Shown: in pieces, positions 7,285 through 8,474 of the stretch
How positions within the stretch are numbered: the first letter of the stretch is position 1
How the letters are laid out: every line of letters begins with the position of its first letter
Assembly (NCBI GenBank): GCA_964468725.1
Contig: CAYXVU010000254.1
Span: 1-8,474, forward strand
Length of the DNA stretch: 8,474 nucleotides
Direction of reading: 5' to 3'
Source of the DNA: CAYXVU01 sp964468725
Lineage (GTDB): Bacteria > Acidobacteriota > Blastocatellia > UBA7656
Position numbers and translations under genes: made by a program
The notes under the pieces: model-generated
Databases searched by the model: none
What the model saw: the letters and a program-made list of their open reading frames with translations, nothing else
What the model was told of the DNA's origin: nothing

Positions 7285-7935
7285 ATGGCCAAATGCATCC
7301 GATGCAGCAAACGACCGGCGAAACGGTATTGTCCGGCGCTCCGCACCAGTATCTGCGCTCTGTGTTGTGCGCAAGATCGCATGCTTGAGCTTGCGTGTCC
7401 TGAAAGCTGTCACTATTTGACCGATGCGCGCTCCGAAGTTGCGGAGCGCGAACGCCAGTTGCGCGATAGGGAGCGCGAAGCCAGCGGTCGCTTTGACGAA
7501 GGATTCAACGATCTCATTGCTTCAATTCGCATCGTCGTGCAAGGGGCTATTATCGCAGCGCAACGCGATACCGAGTCTCCCAATACACGTGATTTGACGG
7601 ATGCGGAAGTGTTAGCGGCACTGGAAAGCTCGGCCAAAACGGTGAAGACTGAAGCCAGCGGCATCATCTACGAGCACGCCTCTTCGTCGCCTCGAGTGGA
7701 TAAGGTCAGCCGCCGGATCAATGAGATGCTCAACAAGCTAATGGGCGAAGTTCCCGCAGCCGACCGCGTCTCGCGCTCACAAATCCAGCGCGCGCTCACG
7801 TCGCTCAGCGAAGACCTACAAGCGCATCTCAACCGCCCCACTCATGATCGGGATTCACGCAGCTTTCTGCGCTTCACGGCGCTCTATTTCCCCTGGCCGG
7901 AAGCCGAAACCAAGCCGCTTATCATTGCCCCTTGA
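7285..7935 (+). CDS. Cys-rich, putative zinc-binding protein of unknown function
   Basis: A 216-residue protein. The first 43 residues hold eight cysteines: C4-x2-C7, C16, C24-x2-C27-C28 and C38-x3-C42, followed by H43. This fits a compact domain with two zinc sites (MAKCIRCSKRPAKRYCPAL...SICALCC). I remember similar N-termini in hypothetical proteins of Acidobacteriota, but I know no assigned function. Residues about 48-66 are highly charged and likely a short coiled coil (EVAERERQLRDRERE). The rest looks helical and soluble until a more hydrophobic C-terminus (FTALYFPWP). There is no signal peptide, so a cytoplasmic location is expected. No clear Shine-Dalgarno precedes the ATG. A weak TTAGAG (7269-7274) only 10 bases upstream could be a -10 box, which would imply a near-leaderless transcript; this is speculative. 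It lies 105 bases after the thioredoxin-NHL gene, an interval with no other signal, and is probably a separate unit. Confidence 0.8.
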   Translation: MAKCIRCSKRPAKRYCPALRTSICALCCAQDRMLELACPESCHYLTDARSEVAERERQLRDREREASGRFDEGFNDLIASIRIVVQGAIIAAQRDTESPNTRDLTDAEVLAALESSAKTVKTEASGIIYEHASSSPRVDKVSRRINEMLNKLMGEVPAADRVSRSQIQRALTSLSEDLQAHLNRPTHDRDSRSFLRFTALYFPWPEAETKPLIIAP

Positions 7936-8100
7936 ACCCTGCGATACAGATCGCTTCCGCTGCAAGCGCGTCAAGGGTGAGAGGTGAGGGGCAGGCAGAA
8001 AAGAGCCGAGTCGCACAAAAGGGCGGTATACATCGCCACCGCCTCTCGTCTTTGACTCCGATACCTTATACCGAATTGCAGAATAAACTGAGAAACGTTG

Positions 8101-8166
8101 GTTGAGAGGCGGTCTCTGACCGCCGTCCTGTGGTGCGAGAACAGCGGTCAGAGACCGCCTCTCAAC
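8101..8166. repeat. Perfect 23-bp inverted repeat with nested hairpins (REP/BIME- or MITE-like)
   Basis: The arm at 8101-8123 (begins GTTGAGAGGCGG) is the exact reverse complement of 8144-8166, separated by a 20-base loop. Each arm also folds on itself: GGCGGTC-TCT-GACCGCC at 8108-8124 and GCGGTC-AGA-GACCGC at 8144-8158. Two inward-facing hairpin heads in an intergenic region resemble a REP doublet (BIME), though no other copy is present here. It lies between the stop of the Cys-rich gene (7935) and that of the convergent small gene (8200), so it could also serve as a bidirectional terminator, although no clear T-tract follows either arm. It shows no target duplication that I can see. Confidence 0.85.
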
Positions 8167-8199
8167 TGCCTCAGGTTGATGAGCAACTTGGTATTACTC

Positions 8200-8474
8200 T
8201 CATTCCTGTTCGTATTTCAGGCAATACACCACCGCTTCTTCTTTATCTCCCTCCTTAATCGTAGTGGCGAAATACATCAGATGGCGGGCAGAGGGATACT
8301 CTTCTCTCTTCCGTTGCCAGACGACATACAATGCCTGCCGGATGACTTCATCTGGGACATTCGGCCCAAACCCGCCACATCCATTTCCGTGAGCCGCCCA
8401 CCCCATCCATTTCACTTTCTTATCGTAATAACAGTAATCCGGCGCGGTTCTCTGACACTCCATTTTTGGGGTTC
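8200..8474 (-). CDS. Small Cys-containing hypothetical protein (5' partial)
   Basis: The minus-strand frame is open to the right edge. An ATG at 8463 gives 87 residues, but no Shine-Dalgarno precedes it and the frame continues upstream (TPK), so the real start is probably outside the window. There are four cysteines (numbered from that Met: C3, C11, C29, C81), a glycine-rich GNGCGGFGPNVP stretch (26-37), and aromatic-rich segments (YCYYDKKVKWMGW). Even Cys number and Gly/aromatic content would fit a small disulfide-bonded extracytoplasmic protein, which is inference. I recognise no family. Base composition here is more A/T-rich than in the left part of the window. Confidence 0.5.
   Translation of the reverse strand, partial: TPKMECQRTAPDYCYYDKKVKWMGWAAHGNGCGGFGPNVPDEVIRQALYVVWQRKREEYPSARHLMYFATTIKEGDKEEAVVYCLKYEQE

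Noticed and set aside
8022..8043. Hairpin GGCGGT ... ACCGCC after the Cys-rich gene, a terminator candidate
   Set aside because: Six base pairs with a ten-base loop and no real T-tract; too weak to call, though it may contribute to termination along with the larger repeat.

Overview
This window looks like a piece of a metagenome-assembled scaffold from an Acidobacteriota-like bacterium, possibly of the Blastocatellia type. That placement is inference. It rests on the gene families, the moderately high G+C with GCG/CGC-rich coding sequence, and the Cys-rich 'CIRC' and zf-HC2 proteins, which I associate with that phylum from memory. The window holds one assembly gap (6901-6910, ten N), is cut through a gene at both ends, and shows no tRNA, rRNA, CRISPR array or transposase.

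Left block (3-2105, + strand): a 5'-truncated gene that appears to fuse the end of a DedA/VTT-type membrane domain to a cytoplasmic ATP-grasp ligase domain. Twelve bases later comes an exported or membrane-tethered HEXXH metallopeptidase. The two are probably co-transcribed, and the context suggests cell-envelope work. A DoxX-like four-helix membrane protein (2131-2544, - strand) converges on this pair and has its own good promoter and Shine-Dalgarno site.

Central block (2809-7179, + strand): four closely spaced genes read as an operon. First is an orphan zf-HC2 anti-sigma factor with a His/Cys-bearing extracytoplasmic domain. Second is the broken remnant of a secreted lactonase-like beta-propeller. 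Third is a protein resembling the uncharacterised DUF6687 family, with a DHH-phosphoesterase-like acidic motif. Fourth is a secreted thioredoxin-NHL propeller protein whose C-terminal DsbD-N-like domain lies beyond the assembly gap in a different apparent frame. Periplasmic thiol or metal stress is a reasonable but unproven theme: a sensor-like anti-sigma factor sits upstream of a thioredoxin-fold protein.

Right block (7285-8474): an eight-cysteine putative zinc-binding protein of unknown function (+ strand). An intergenic stretch follows, containing a perfect 23-bp inverted repeat whose arms are themselves hairpins (8101-8166). Last is a small Cys-containing protein running off the right end on the - strand. 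The repeat lies between two convergent genes and may be a REP/BIME- or MITE-like element, or may act as a bidirectional terminator.

I see no obvious complete novel defence or mobile system. The best candidates for new biology are the VTT-ATP-grasp fusion, the anti-sigma/thioredoxin-NHL operon, the DUF6687-like protein and the nested repeat.
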